Positions 52,114-60,980 of a DNA stretch of 64,000 bases are shown here, piece by piece (the stretch's first letter is position 1; every line of letters starts with the position of its first letter). Both the position numbers and the translations under genes were made by a program. This stretch comes from Bradyrhizobium sp. CCGB01. Lineage in GTDB: Bacteria > Pseudomonadota > Alphaproteobacteria > Rhizobiales > Xanthobacteraceae. The DNA lies in assembly GCF_024199795.1 (NCBI RefSeq), contig NZ_JANADK010000001.1, positions 3,906,001-3,970,000 of the forward strand, in the 5' to 3' direction. Under the pieces are notes generated by a model. That model did no database searches. It was given only the letters and a program-made list of their open reading frames with translations, and was not told the DNA's origin.

Positions 52114-53034
52114 ATGGTCGAGCGCGCACCTGTCCTCAGTTTTGTCTGCCATGCGATCCTGATCGCGGGCGCGTTGATCGTGTGCGTGCCACTCTATTTT
52201 GCCTTTGTCGCGGGCTCGCTCTCGATCGCCGAGGTGCAGAAGGTGCCGCTACCCTGGCTGCCGGGCGATCAGTTCCTCAGCAATCTGCAGGCAGCCTGGG
52301 CGAAGGCGAATTTCAGCCGCACCTTCGTCAACTCGGTCGTGGTGGCGCTCGGCATCACCGCGGGCAAGATAGCGGTATCTCTGCTCTCCGCTTTCGCCAT
52401 CACTTATTTCCGCTTCCGCTTCCGGATGCTGGCGTTCTGGCTGATCTTCGTCTCGCTAATGCTTCCGATCGAGGTGCGGATCGTGCCGACCTTCGAGGCG
52501 GTGGCCAACGCGGCGCTGCCGCTGCAATGGCTCGCCGACACCCTGCATCTTGCCGATCTCTGGCGCTGGATCAGCGGCCACGACGTCACGATCGCGCTCG
52601 AATGGAACATGGTCAATACCTATCCCGGCCTGATCCTGCCGTTGATTGCCTCTGCGACAGCGACCTTCCTGTTTCGCCAGTTCTTCCTGACGGTGCCCGA
52701 CGAACTCTGCGAGGCGGCGCGGCTCGACGGTGCCTCGCCGCTGCGCTTCTTCTGGAGCATCCTGCTGCCGCTGTCGGTACCGAACATGGTCGCACTTGCG
52801 ATTATCCTATTCCTGTTTGGCTGGAATCAATATCTTTGGCCCCTGCTGTTCACGACTGACAAGGACATGGCGACAGCAGTCATTGCCCTGAAGAACCTCA
52901 TCCCGCGCTCCGACAGCGAGCCGGCCTGGAACGTCGCCATGAGCGGCGCGCTCCTGACCATGCTGCCGCCGACGCTCGTGATCCTGCTGTTGCAGCGCTG
53001 GTTCCTGAAGGGGTTGGTCGACAGCAGCAAGTGA
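52114..53034 (+). CDS. ugpE: Glycerol-3-phosphate-type ABC transporter permease
   Basis: A 306-residue permease. It has six helices, EAA loop VPDELCEAARLDGASPLRFF and the UgpE-like ending FGWNQYLWPLLFTTDKDMAT, then LLQRWFLKGLVDSSK. The ATG follows the ugpA stop by 1 bp. No UgpC ATPase gene follows; a GDPD gene does instead. Confidence 0.9.
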   Translation: MVERAPVLSFVCHAILIAGALIVCVPLYFAFVAGSLSIAEVQKVPLPWLPGDQFLSNLQAAWAKANFSRTFVNSVVVALGITAGKIAVSLLSAFAITYFRFRFRMLAFWLIFVSLMLPIEVRIVPTFEAVANAALPLQWLADTLHLADLWRWISGHDVTIALEWNMVNTYPGLILPLIASATATFLFRQFFLTVPDELCEAARLDGASPLRFFWSILLPLSVPNMVALAIILFLFGWNQYLWPLLFTTDKDMATAVIALKNLIPRSDSEPAWNVAMSGALLTMLPPTLVILLLQRWFLKGLVDSSK

Positions 53035-53043
53035 GGAGATAAA

Positions 53044-53805
53044 ATGGTTTTCATCGCCGGACATCGGGGCGGGCGGGATCTTTGGCCCGAGAACAGCCTG
53101 CTCGGCTTCCGCAGATTGTGCGACCTCGATGTCGATGCGGTCGAGTTCGATGTGCACCAGAGCTCGGACGGCGGGATCGTCGTCATCCACGATCCCCTGC
53201 TCGACCGCACCACGCATGATTCCGGTCCGGTCGGCGAGCGCAGCCTGAACCGGCTGACCTCGACGCGGCTGCGTGATGCCGGTGACGAGTGCATCCCGAC
53301 CTTGTCGTCCGTGCTCGACGTGTATGCCTCAACCGCGCTGGAACTGCATATCGAGATCAAGACCGACGCGCTGGGTAACGCCTATCAGGGACTCGAGGCG
53401 AAAATCATCGAGGAGATCAAGCGACGTGGTCTCGAGCGACGGGCGGTCATCACCTGTTTCGTGCCCGAGGTGGTCGAGACGGTGCGGCGGCTGTCGCCAG
53501 ATGCGCGGGTGCTGCTGTCGCTCGACCGCCGCTCGGCGGAGATGATGGGCGGGATTGCACCGGCGCTGGAACGGCTCGCAAAGATCCGCGACTGCATCGT
53601 GGCGATCGAAAAGGCGCTGCTGACGCCGGCACTGCCGCTGGCGCTCGGCATCCTCGGCACCTCCAGGCTCGGCGCCTGGGTCACCAACACGCCGGAGGAT
53701 ATCGACTACTGGTTGGCCCAGCCGGTGCGGCAGATCACGACCGACCGGCCGGATCTCGCCGTCGACATCAGGCGCAGGCGCGCGGCGGTGCCGGCTGCGT
53801 CATGA
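53044..53805 (+). CDS. Glycerophosphodiester phosphodiesterase
   Basis: A 253-residue GDPD-family enzyme that splits glycerophosphodiesters into glycerol-3-phosphate and an alcohol. Motifs: AGHRGGRDLWPENSLLGF (HR...PEN), VEFDVHQSSDGGIVVIHDPL (metal ligands E, D, H) and LELHIEIKTD. It has no signal peptide, so it works in the cytoplasm on imported substrate, like UgpQ. It follows ugpE by 10 bp. Confidence 0.92.
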   Translation: MVFIAGHRGGRDLWPENSLLGFRRLCDLDVDAVEFDVHQSSDGGIVVIHDPLLDRTTHDSGPVGERSLNRLTSTRLRDAGDECIPTLSSVLDVYASTALELHIEIKTDALGNAYQGLEAKIIEEIKRRGLERRAVITCFVPEVVETVRRLSPDARVLLSLDRRSAEMMGGIAPALERLAKIRDCIVAIEKALLTPALPLALGILGTSRLGAWVTNTPEDIDYWLAQPVRQITTDRPDLAVDIRRRRAAVPAAS

Positions 53806-55337
53806 CGGGAATTCCGCGCCGGCATTTTCTTGTTGGATCGCTGGCGGGGGCCGCGTTTGCGGCCCCCTGCGGCATCGTGCGCGGCGCACCCGTCACCTTC
53901 AGCTCCGATCCCTATACGCTCGGGATCGCCTCTGGATGCCCGCGCGCGGACCGCGTCATCCTGTGGACGCGTCTCGCGCCGCAGCCGCTCGAAGACGGCG
54001 GCATGCCAGATACGGCAGTCGAAGTGGAATGGCAGGTCGCGGAGGATGAGAAGTTTGCGCGTGTCGTTGCACGTGGCACCGAGCGCGCGACGTCCGAGCT
54101 CGCACATTCCGTGCATGCCGAGGCGAGGGGGCTGCAGCCCGATCGCGTCTACTGGTACCGCTTCCGCGCCGGTACGGCCGTGAGCCCGGTCGGGCGCACG
54201 CGCACCGCGCCGGCCGGGCGCAAGGCGCGCGTCCGGTTCGCCTTCGCTTCCTGCCAGCAATACGAGCAGGGCTTTTTCAGCGCCTATCGCGATATGGCCA
54301 CGCGCGATCTCGATCTTGTCGTGCATCTCGGCGACTACATCTACGAACGATCCTGGGGATCGCGCCATGTGCGCAAGCACGGCGTCGGAATTCCGACGAC
54401 GCTGGCCGAATATCGCAATCGTTATGCGCTCTACAAGACCGACGTCGACCTGCAGGGGGCTCACGCAGCCTTTCCGTTTCTGTCGATCTGGGACGACCAC
54501 GAGGTCATGGATGACTACGCCAATGACCGCTCCTACACGGTGCACGATTCCGTGCAGTTCCTGAAGATCCGGGCCGCCGCTTACCAGGCCTATTACGAGC
54601 ACATGCCGTTGCCGCCCTCGGCACGGCCGCGCGGGCCGGATGCCACGATCTACGAGCATTACCGGTTCGGTGATGTGATGGACGTGTTGCTGCTCGATGA
54701 CCGGCAATATCGTTCGGCCTCCGCCTGCACGAATGGCGGGCGGCCGACCTGGATCGCGCCCTGTGCCGAGCGGATTGAGGAAGCGCGCACCATGCTGGGG
54801 CGAGCTCAGGAAAAATGGTTCGATGACCGCCTGTCTGATTGTCGTGCACGCTGGACCATCGTCGCGCAGCAGACCTTGATGGCGCAGGACCGTCGCGACG
54901 CCGATGACGGCGACCACTATTGGATGGACGGCTGGGACGGCTATCCCAATGCCCGCCGTCGCCTGCTTGATGGGCTCGCCGCGCACCAGACGCGCAACCC
55001 GATCGTGATCGGCGGCGATCGCCATGCCTTCTATGCCGGCAGCCTGAAGCGCGATTTCACGCGTCCCGACGAGCCGACGGTCGCGACCGAATTCGTCGGC
55101 ACGTCCATTACCTCGGACGGGCCGGGCGAAGCCTCGACACGCAAAGCGCTCGCCGAGAACCCGCATCTTGCCTTTGCGAGCGGCGAAAAGCGTGGCTATG
55201 CCACTGTCGAGCTCGACGAAAAGACCTGCAGGGTCGGTTTCGAGGCGGTAGACGACGTCAAGGACATCAAGAGCAGCGTGCGGCGGCTTACGACCTTCGT
55301 AGTCGAGGACGGGACGCGAGGACCAAAGGCGATCTGA
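53802..55337 (+). CDS. PhoD-family alkaline phosphatase/phosphodiesterase
   Basis: A 511-residue exported enzyme. A Tat-type signal (GIPRRHFLVGSLAGAAFAAP) is followed by an N-terminal Fn-like part (ILWTRLAPQPLEDGG) and the metallophosphatase core: FAFASCQQYEQGFFSAYRDM, LVVHLGDYIYER, IWDDHEVMDDYAND and VIGGDRHAFYAG. PhoD enzymes use Fe and Ca and hydrolyse phosphomonoesters and diesters in the periplasm. It overlaps the GDPD gene by 4 bp, so phosphate release is coupled to import. Confidence 0.92.
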   Translation: MTGIPRRHFLVGSLAGAAFAAPCGIVRGAPVTFSSDPYTLGIASGCPRADRVILWTRLAPQPLEDGGMPDTAVEVEWQVAEDEKFARVVARGTERATSELAHSVHAEARGLQPDRVYWYRFRAGTAVSPVGRTRTAPAGRKARVRFAFASCQQYEQGFFSAYRDMATRDLDLVVHLGDYIYERSWGSRHVRKHGVGIPTTLAEYRNRYALYKTDVDLQGAHAAFPFLSIWDDHEVMDDYANDRSYTVHDSVQFLKIRAAAYQAYYEHMPLPPSARPRGPDATIYEHYRFGDVMDVLLLDDRQYRSASACTNGGRPTWIAPCAERIEEARTMLGRAQEKWFDDRLSDCRARWTIVAQQTLMAQDRRDADDGDHYWMDGWDGYPNARRRLLDGLAAHQTRNPIVIGGDRHAFYAGSLKRDFTRPDEPTVATEFVGTSITSDGPGEASTRKALAENPHLAFASGEKRGYATVELDEKTCRVGFEAVDDVKDIKSSVRRLTTFVVEDGTRGPKAI

Positions 55338-55338
55338 A

Positions 55339-56139
55339 ATGCCTGTCGATACCGAAATGATGGCGCTGATGCGCGGTGCCGAACCGATTGTGACCCGCGC
55401 AGCCGCGACGCTGGTCGAAATGCAGCGCGAGCCGCGCGCGACCACGCGCAAGGAATTGCGGGATATTGTCACTGACGCGGATCTCGCCGCGGAAAAGATC
55501 GTGATTGACGGGCTGAGGGCGCTGACACCCGACGCTGCAATCCTGTCGGAGGAGGCGGGCTTTAGCGGCACGCCGACGGCTTCGCGCTGGATTATCGACC
55601 CGCTCGACGGCACCGTGAATTACGCCGCCGGCCTGCCGTGGTTTTCGGTCAGCGCGGCCTATCACGACGGCGGGGAAGCGCTGATCGGGCTAGTCGAATC
55701 GCCGCTGTCTGGTATCAGCGGCCGCTACGTGCGCGGCGCGCTTGCGACCATCAACGGCGTGCCGGCGAGGGTGTCAGATACGCGCTCGCTTTCCGATGCC
55801 GTCGTGTCGGTCATTCTGACCTCGAACTTCCAGCCCGACGAGGTACGGATGGCGGCCGCCATCGTCGAGCGGCTTGGTTCGGTGGTTCGTGGCGTCCGCA
55901 TCGTCGTTTCGGGCGCACTCGAAATGGCATGGATTGCGGCCGGCCAGCTCGACGCCTTCGTCTCGACCAGGGCCGATCTCGTCTCTCACGCGGCGGCCAT
56001 GCCGCTGGTGCGAGCGGCAAACGGGCGCGTGACGACAATCGCGGGTGTCGACTCGCAATTTGACGATTTGCAGAAGATTGCCACAAATGGTCACATCCAC
56101 GACGAGCTTCTGACATTGCTCCAGGAGATTGCGCTTTGA
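55339..56139 (+). CDS. Inositol monophosphatase-like protein with an altered second motif
   Basis: A 266-residue IMPase-family protein. The first metal site is intact (AILSEEAGF and WIIDPLDGTVNYAAGLPWFS). The second motif, normally WDxAAG, reads LVSHAAAMPLV, so the usual Asp ligand is not seen. Activity may be changed or lost. The family dephosphorylates inositol-1-phosphate and similar polyol phosphates. It begins 1 bp after the PhoD gene, within the same operon. Confidence 0.84.
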   Translation: MPVDTEMMALMRGAEPIVTRAAATLVEMQREPRATTRKELRDIVTDADLAAEKIVIDGLRALTPDAAILSEEAGFSGTPTASRWIIDPLDGTVNYAAGLPWFSVSAAYHDGGEALIGLVESPLSGISGRYVRGALATINGVPARVSDTRSLSDAVVSVILTSNFQPDEVRMAAAIVERLGSVVRGVRIVVSGALEMAWIAAGQLDAFVSTRADLVSHAAAMPLVRAANGRVTTIAGVDSQFDDLQKIATNGHIHDELLTLLQEIAL

Positions 56140-57083
56140 GTGACCAGACTATTTTGCGGATTGCCTGGCTCTATTACATGGAGAATCTGACCCAGGCTGA
56201 AATCGGCGAGCGGCTCGGGCTGACGCGTGCGCGCGTGAACCGCATGCTATCCGAGGCCCGGCACTCGGGCATCGTCAGTATCCGGTTGAACTCGCAGTTC
56301 GCGAGCTGCACCGAGCTGGAGCACCAGTTGCGTGAGCGGTGCGGGCTGGACGATGCGGTTGTGATCCCGAGCCCGGAAAATCCTGAACTGGTCGCAAGCC
56401 TGATCGGGATGGCGGCCGGGGCCTACCTGTCCAAGTTCCTGGAAGAGAAGCGCCCGCGCACGATCGGCATCGGTTGGGGTGCGACCCTGCGGGAAACGAT
56501 TCGCCACGTCACGACGGCGGAGTATCCGGAGCTCTGGGTCGTCTCGATGATGGGAGGTCTGTCGCGCGGGCTCGAGCTCAATACGTTCGAGATCGCGGGC
56601 GAGCTCGCGCGCCGGCTGCATGCCAAGTGCAGCTATTTGGCCGCTCCGATCTACGCAAGCAGCAAACGATCGCGCGACACGTTTATGGCACAGGAGATCT
56701 ATGCGGAGGTCCTGGAGCGTGTCGGCCGGCTCGATCTCGCGCTGCTCAGCCTGGGAGACCTCACACCGCGCTCCCTGCTGGTGCGGCACGGCCTGCCGCC
56801 GGATGTGGGCATCGAGGATCTGCGCGCAGCAGGCGCGGTCGGAGACGTTCTGGGCCAGTATCTCGATCAATCTGGCCGGCAGATCAACCACGGCATCAAT
56901 TCCCGCGCCATCGCGCTGCCGATCGAGAAACTCGCGAAGACACCGACCGTGATGCTGATCGCGGGAGGTACCAACAAGGCGCCGGTGATCGCGGCGGCAT
57001 TGCAGGGACGGATCGGCAAGGTGCTGGTCACGGACGAGAAGGCGGCTGCCGGAGCGCTTAAGCTGATCGGCAAACAGAAATGA
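56136..57083 (+). CDS. SorC-family sugar-binding transcriptional regulator
   Basis: A 315-residue regulator. HTH: YYMENLTQAEIGERLGLTRA then RVNRMLSEARHSGIVSIRLN. The sensor domain has IGIGWGATLRETIRHV, WVVSMMGGL and LIAGGTNKAPVIAAAL, typical of SorC/DeoR-like proteins that bind phosphorylated sugars or polyols. The TTG start overlaps the IMPase stop by 4 bp. Two nearly identical 26-bp elements (49671 and 58538) are candidate binding sites. Confidence 0.9.
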   Translation: MSDQTILRIAWLYYMENLTQAEIGERLGLTRARVNRMLSEARHSGIVSIRLNSQFASCTELEHQLRERCGLDDAVVIPSPENPELVASLIGMAAGAYLSKFLEEKRPRTIGIGWGATLRETIRHVTTAEYPELWVVSMMGGLSRGLELNTFEIAGELARRLHAKCSYLAAPIYASSKRSRDTFMAQEIYAEVLERVGRLDLALLSLGDLTPRSLLVRHGLPPDVGIEDLRAAGAVGDVLGQYLDQSGRQINHGINSRAIALPIEKLAKTPTVMLIAGGTNKAPVIAAALQGRIGKVLVTDEKAAAGALKLIGKQK

Positions 57084-58546
57084 GCCTGTTTCTGGGCATC
57101 GACATCGGCACATCAGCCGTGAAGGCGATCATCGTCGATGCCGAGGACCGCGAGCAGGCAAGTGCGGTAGCTCCGCTATCGATCGACAATCCGCAGCCAC
57201 TCTGGTCCGAGCAGCATCCGGATGCCTGGTGGACGGCTTCAGCCGCCGTGCTCGACCGTCTCGCCACCGATCATCGGAAACTCATGTCCGGTGTGGTGGC
57301 GCTCGGTCTTTCCGGTCAGATGCTCGGTGTGGCCTTGATCGACGCCGCCGGACGGCCGATCCGGCCAGCGCCGCTCTGGAACGACGGACGAGCGGGCGCC
57401 GAATGCGCAGAGCTCGACGCCAAGGTGACTGATTTCGCGGGCGTTGCCGGTGCTCGGCCGATGCCGGGCTTTTCCGCGCCAAAAATCCTCTGGCTATCGC
57501 GCCATGAGCCCGACGCCTTGAAGCGCACCCGGCGCATTTTGCTGACGAAGGACTATGTCCGCCTTTGCCTGACGGGCGAGGCGGTATCGGATCGTGCAGA
57601 TTCATCGGCGACCCTGCTGATGGACACCCGGGCCGGGGCATGGTCTCCGCTGCTTGCCGAAGCGTGCGGCATCGGCGTCGATGTGCTGCCCGATCTCGTC
57701 GAGAGCGGTGCGGTTGGCGGCACGCTGCGACCCGAATTGGCGCGACGTTTTGGCTTGCGCGCCAATCTGCCCATTGCTGGCGGCGCGGGTGATAACATGG
57801 CCGGCGCGATTGGTGCCGGCGTAATTCGCGCCGGCGACGCATTCATCAGCCTTGGGACGTCGGGCGTCTATTTTGTCGCCAACGACCGTTTTGTGCCGGC
57901 ACGCGGCCAGGGCATGCACACCCACAGGCATGCGGTGCCTGGCTTGTTCGGCCAGCACGGTTGCGTCCTGAGCGCAGCGAGCGCGCTGAACTGGGTCGCG
58001 GGCGTCCTGGGTATTGCCTCGATCGAGCGCTTTCTTGCCGAGATCGAAGCCGCGGATTTGTCGCCAGCCGATATTCCGGTGTTTTCGCCTTATCTCGGCG
58101 GCGAGCGTACGCCGCATGACGATCCGCTCGCCACCGCAACGCTTTCGAATTTGCGCAGCACGGCCGGGCCGCTTCACATCGGTCGCGCCGTCCTCGAGGG
58201 TGTCGCTTTCGCGATTGCCGACTGCCACGATGCGCTGACTGCGGCGGGGGCGGCGATGGGAACGATCGCACTTGTCGGCGGCGGCGCGCGCAGCCGGTTT
58301 TGGGGACGGCTCATCGCGACCGCAATCGACCGGCCCCTGCTTCTGCCGCCGCTGGCCCCGCTGGGGCCAGCATTGGGGGCTGCGCGACTGGCGCGCCAGG
58401 CGAGCGGCGGTGGATTGAGCGACGAGGGCGACCGCCGCGGAATGACCGTGCTCGAGCCACACGCCGGCCGGCGCTCGGGGTTGGAGGAACGGCGCGCCGT
58501 CTACCGGCAGCATTATGCAAAAATCGCCTCACGAGAACATTTGTAA
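57080..58546 (+). CDS. FGGY-family carbohydrate kinase (xylulokinase-like)
   Basis: A 488-residue kinase with FLGIDIGTSAVKAIIVDAED (phosphate 1 loop), VALGLSGQMLGVALIDAAGR, PLWNDGRAGAE (catalytic and substrate residues of xylulokinases), GAGDNMAGAIGAGVIRAGDA, SLGTSGVYF and IALVGGGARSRFWGRLIA. The pattern is closest to D-xylulokinases, which act on ketopentoses or polyol-derived ketoses. It overlaps the SorC gene by 4 bp and is followed by the alcohol dehydrogenase, which could supply its ketose. Confidence 0.9.
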   Translation: MSLFLGIDIGTSAVKAIIVDAEDREQASAVAPLSIDNPQPLWSEQHPDAWWTASAAVLDRLATDHRKLMSGVVALGLSGQMLGVALIDAAGRPIRPAPLWNDGRAGAECAELDAKVTDFAGVAGARPMPGFSAPKILWLSRHEPDALKRTRRILLTKDYVRLCLTGEAVSDRADSSATLLMDTRAGAWSPLLAEACGIGVDVLPDLVESGAVGGTLRPELARRFGLRANLPIAGGAGDNMAGAIGAGVIRAGDAFISLGTSGVYFVANDRFVPARGQGMHTHRHAVPGLFGQHGCVLSAASALNWVAGVLGIASIERFLAEIEAADLSPADIPVFSPYLGGERTPHDDPLATATLSNLRSTAGPLHIGRAVLEGVAFAIADCHDALTAAGAAMGTIALVGGGARSRFWGRLIATAIDRPLLLPPLAPLGPALGAARLARQASGGGLSDEGDRRGMTVLEPHAGRRSGLEERRAVYRQHYAKIASREHL

Positions 58547-58563
58547 ATATAAGAATACATATG
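58538..58563. promoter_or_regulatory. Candidate SorC-family operator, copy 2
   Basis: A 26-bp element starting CATTTGTAAATATAAG and ending AATACATATG, matching 22 of 26 bases at 49671-49696. It overlaps the last codons of the kinase gene and lies 63 bp before the alcohol dehydrogenase, implying a separate, co-regulated transcript. Confidence 0.6.
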
Positions 58564-58625
58564 TATAGTTCTGGTGCTGCCGAGAGCGGCGACGCCGGAA
58601 ACATCCAGAAGTCAGGGTTTTGAAC

Positions 58626-59642
58626 ATGCGCGCAGCGGTTCTCCACGATGTTCGCGATATTCGCGTCACCGAAATTCCGACGCCAACGCCGGCCGCTGAC
58701 GAGGTCATCGTGCGGGTCAAGGCCGTGGGCGTGTGCGGCAGCGATTTGCATTCCTATCTGGAGGGCGGAACGACCGGTCCGACCCGGATCAATCCGTTCG
58801 TGCTTGGGCACGAATTCTCGGGCACGCTGACGCCTGAGAGTGCACGTCGGGCAGGGCTGCCGGCGGATGCGCTGATGGCGGTCGATCCCGCTATTTCCTG
58901 CGGTCGCTGTGAATGGTGCCATCGTGGCCATACCAATCTGTGCCCGCACGTGCGGTTTCTCGGCTACGCGCCGAACAACGGCGCCATGGCCGAGTTCATC
59001 TGCGTGCCGACATCCGCGGTGCATATCGTGCCTGACAACATCGACCCCGCAGGCGCAGCGATCCTGGAAACGCTCGGCGTTGCAATCCACGCCATGGACC
59101 TCGCACGCCCCCGATTGATGGAAACCGTCGCGGTGCTTGGCTGTGGTCCGGTCGGTTTGCTGCTGATTCAGTTGGCGCGCTTGGCTGGCGCCAGCAAGAT
59201 CATCGCGATCGACCCGGTCAAAGCACGAGCGGATCTCGCCTGCGATCTTGGCGCCGACGTCGGCTGCGGCGGTCCGGAAGAAGCTGCCGGCTTTACCAAC
59301 GGCCGCGGCGCCGACCTCGTCATCGAGGCGACCGACTCCTCGCACGGCTTCGAGCATGCCGCGCGCAGCGCCCGCATTGGTGGCCGGCTCGTCATCGTCG
59401 GAATCCCCGAGAATAATCAATATTTGCTGAGTGGTGCGGAATCGCGCCGCAAGGGCCTGTCGATCAAGTTCTCGCGCCGCATGCCGGAGGTCTATCCACG
59501 GGCGATCGCCCTGGCACAGAGTGGTCGCGTCAAGCTCGCACCCCTTGCCACGCATCGGTTTTCGCTGGACCAGACGCCGGCAGCGTTCGAACAGCAAGTC
59601 ACGCGCCGCGACGGCATCATCAAGGCGATCATTTACCCCTAG
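58626..59642 (+). CDS. Zinc-dependent alcohol/polyol dehydrogenase (MDR family)
   Basis: A 338-residue medium-chain dehydrogenase. Catalytic zinc residues are in GVCGSDLHSY and GHEFSG; the structural zinc site is CGRCEWCHRGHTNLCPH; the NAD site is VAVLGCGPVGLLLIQLARLA. It resembles sorbitol/threonine dehydrogenases and would turn a polyol into a ketose for the kinase. A TTG at 58620 is an in-frame alternative start; the ATG at 58626 is preferred by position. Confidence 0.9.
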   Translation: MRAAVLHDVRDIRVTEIPTPTPAADEVIVRVKAVGVCGSDLHSYLEGGTTGPTRINPFVLGHEFSGTLTPESARRAGLPADALMAVDPAISCGRCEWCHRGHTNLCPHVRFLGYAPNNGAMAEFICVPTSAVHIVPDNIDPAGAAILETLGVAIHAMDLARPRLMETVAVLGCGPVGLLLIQLARLAGASKIIAIDPVKARADLACDLGADVGCGGPEEAAGFTNGRGADLVIEATDSSHGFEHAARSARIGGRLVIVGIPENNQYLLSGAESRRKGLSIKFSRRMPEVYPRAIALAQSGRVKLAPLATHRFSLDQTPAAFEQQVTRRDGIIKAIIYP

Positions 59643-59673
59643 CTCTGCATGTGCGGGCGCGCGAGTTCAGTGA

Positions 59674-60339
59674 ATGGCCAAAGCGTTTATTTTCGATTTT
59701 GACGGCGTTATCGCTGACAGCGAGGTGCTGGCCAATACCCTGCTTGCTGAAGTCGTGACCGAGCTAGGCGTGCCGACGACACTCGAGGACTCCTATCGCG
59801 CTTACCTGGGCAAGCGGCTCAGCGAGATCATCTTGGAGATCGAGAAGAACGTCGGTCGGCCGCTGCCCCCATCGTTCGCCGCTCAGTTTCAGGCCAGAAC
59901 GCTAGATCGCTTCAAGCAGGCACTCGCGCCAATTCCCGGCGTGCGAGAGTTCATTGCAAAGTTCAGCCACGTCCCCCGATCCATCGCGTCATCTTCGTCG
60001 CCGGACAGGCTCGCCCTCTGCCTCGATGTCCTGGACATGGCGCCTCTTTTCGAAGGGCGCGTGTTCAGTGCGTCCAATGTTGAACGCGGCAAGCCGTATC
60101 CTGACATTTTCCTGCACGCCTCGGCCAGCATCGGAATTCCTCCGAGCGAATGCATCGTCATCGAAGACAGCCCGAGTGGCGTGATGGCAGCACGCGCGGC
60201 CGGGTGTACGGTCGTTGGCCTGCTCGCGGCGGGACATATCCGCGAAGACCATGGCGCGCTTCTTAGGAAGGCCGGGGCTCACTACCTTGCGTTGGACTAC
60301 CTCGAAACGGAGCGCATCGTTGGCGAGCTGCTCGACTGA
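59674..60339 (+). CDS. HAD-superfamily phosphatase (beta-phosphoglucomutase/sugar phosphatase-like)
   Basis: A 221-residue HAD hydrolase. Motif I FDFDGVIADSE has both Asp residues; SSSPDR is motif II (Ser), and GKPYPDIFLHA with IEDSPSGVMAARAAGC gives motifs III and IV. The cap domain is of the small helical type. It probably dephosphorylates a sugar or polyol phosphate of this locus; not more specific than that. Confidence 0.88.
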   Translation: MAKAFIFDFDGVIADSEVLANTLLAEVVTELGVPTTLEDSYRAYLGKRLSEIILEIEKNVGRPLPPSFAAQFQARTLDRFKQALAPIPGVREFIAKFSHVPRSIASSSSPDRLALCLDVLDMAPLFEGRVFSASNVERGKPYPDIFLHASASIGIPPSECIVIEDSPSGVMAARAAGCTVVGLLAAGHIREDHGALLRKAGAHYLALDYLETERIVGELLD

Positions 60340-60980
60340 CTTGCGCGTGCGATGCCTCGAGAACGAGAGGTGGGATTCGCGTGTGCATGACCAGATTTGT
60401 ACAGGGCAGGGGATGACAAGCATCCTGACGCGCAATTCAGTTGACGGGGCAGCGTCGTTTCCTCGGTTGCTCTAATTGGCAAGCGGCGCAGATCGGCTAG
60501 ATGCGCACGTAGGTAAGGCTGCTTTGCAACGGGCGACCACTGACGCGAATGCGTTGCGTGTGAAGGCCGTGGAGGTCTGGCCTGCATCTGGGGGCTGACT
60601 TTTTCACGATGCCGGCTGGGATACGTGCCGGCCTCCGGTAATTGCAGTCAGCGAGAGCCGACACGATCCGTACAGGCACGATATCGCGGGGAGATGTTCG
60701 ACCCGCTTCTTGCGGTGGAACGATCATTCCCAGACCTAGGACAAAGATTAAGCGCTGGCATCAGGCACGCCGTGTCGAAGCCAACTCCGCTTGCAATGTT
60801 TAGTAAATCGTGGTTCACTAAACAAATCGAGCCTGCCGGGCCTATAGAATCCGGGTGGCGCGAGGAAACGCCAGTTTAGTTATTCAGCTCGTCACGGACT
60901 GTGTCGCTCTGCTCGAAGCATTCGAGCGGGATGGAAAGCCGCGCCATGTCGATGGCCGGCCCACTCGGAGGGAACGTGTA
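60340..60980. other. Regulatory intergenic region before the third importer
   Basis: About 640 bp. No gene is supported. Between 60797 and 60880 it has three copies of the half-site GTTTAGT: two form an inverted repeat and one lies alone at 60874-60880, 107 bp before the binding-protein gene. Confidence 0.5.
60797..60824. promoter_or_regulatory. Inverted repeat operator candidate TGTTTAGT...ACTAAACA
   Basis: Arms TGTTTAGTAAATCG and TGGTTCACTAAACA match at 8 outer bases and most inner ones over 28 bp. A further GTTTAGT follows at 60874. Such sites suit a LacI- or ROK-type sugar repressor; no such gene is in the window. Confidence 0.5.
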
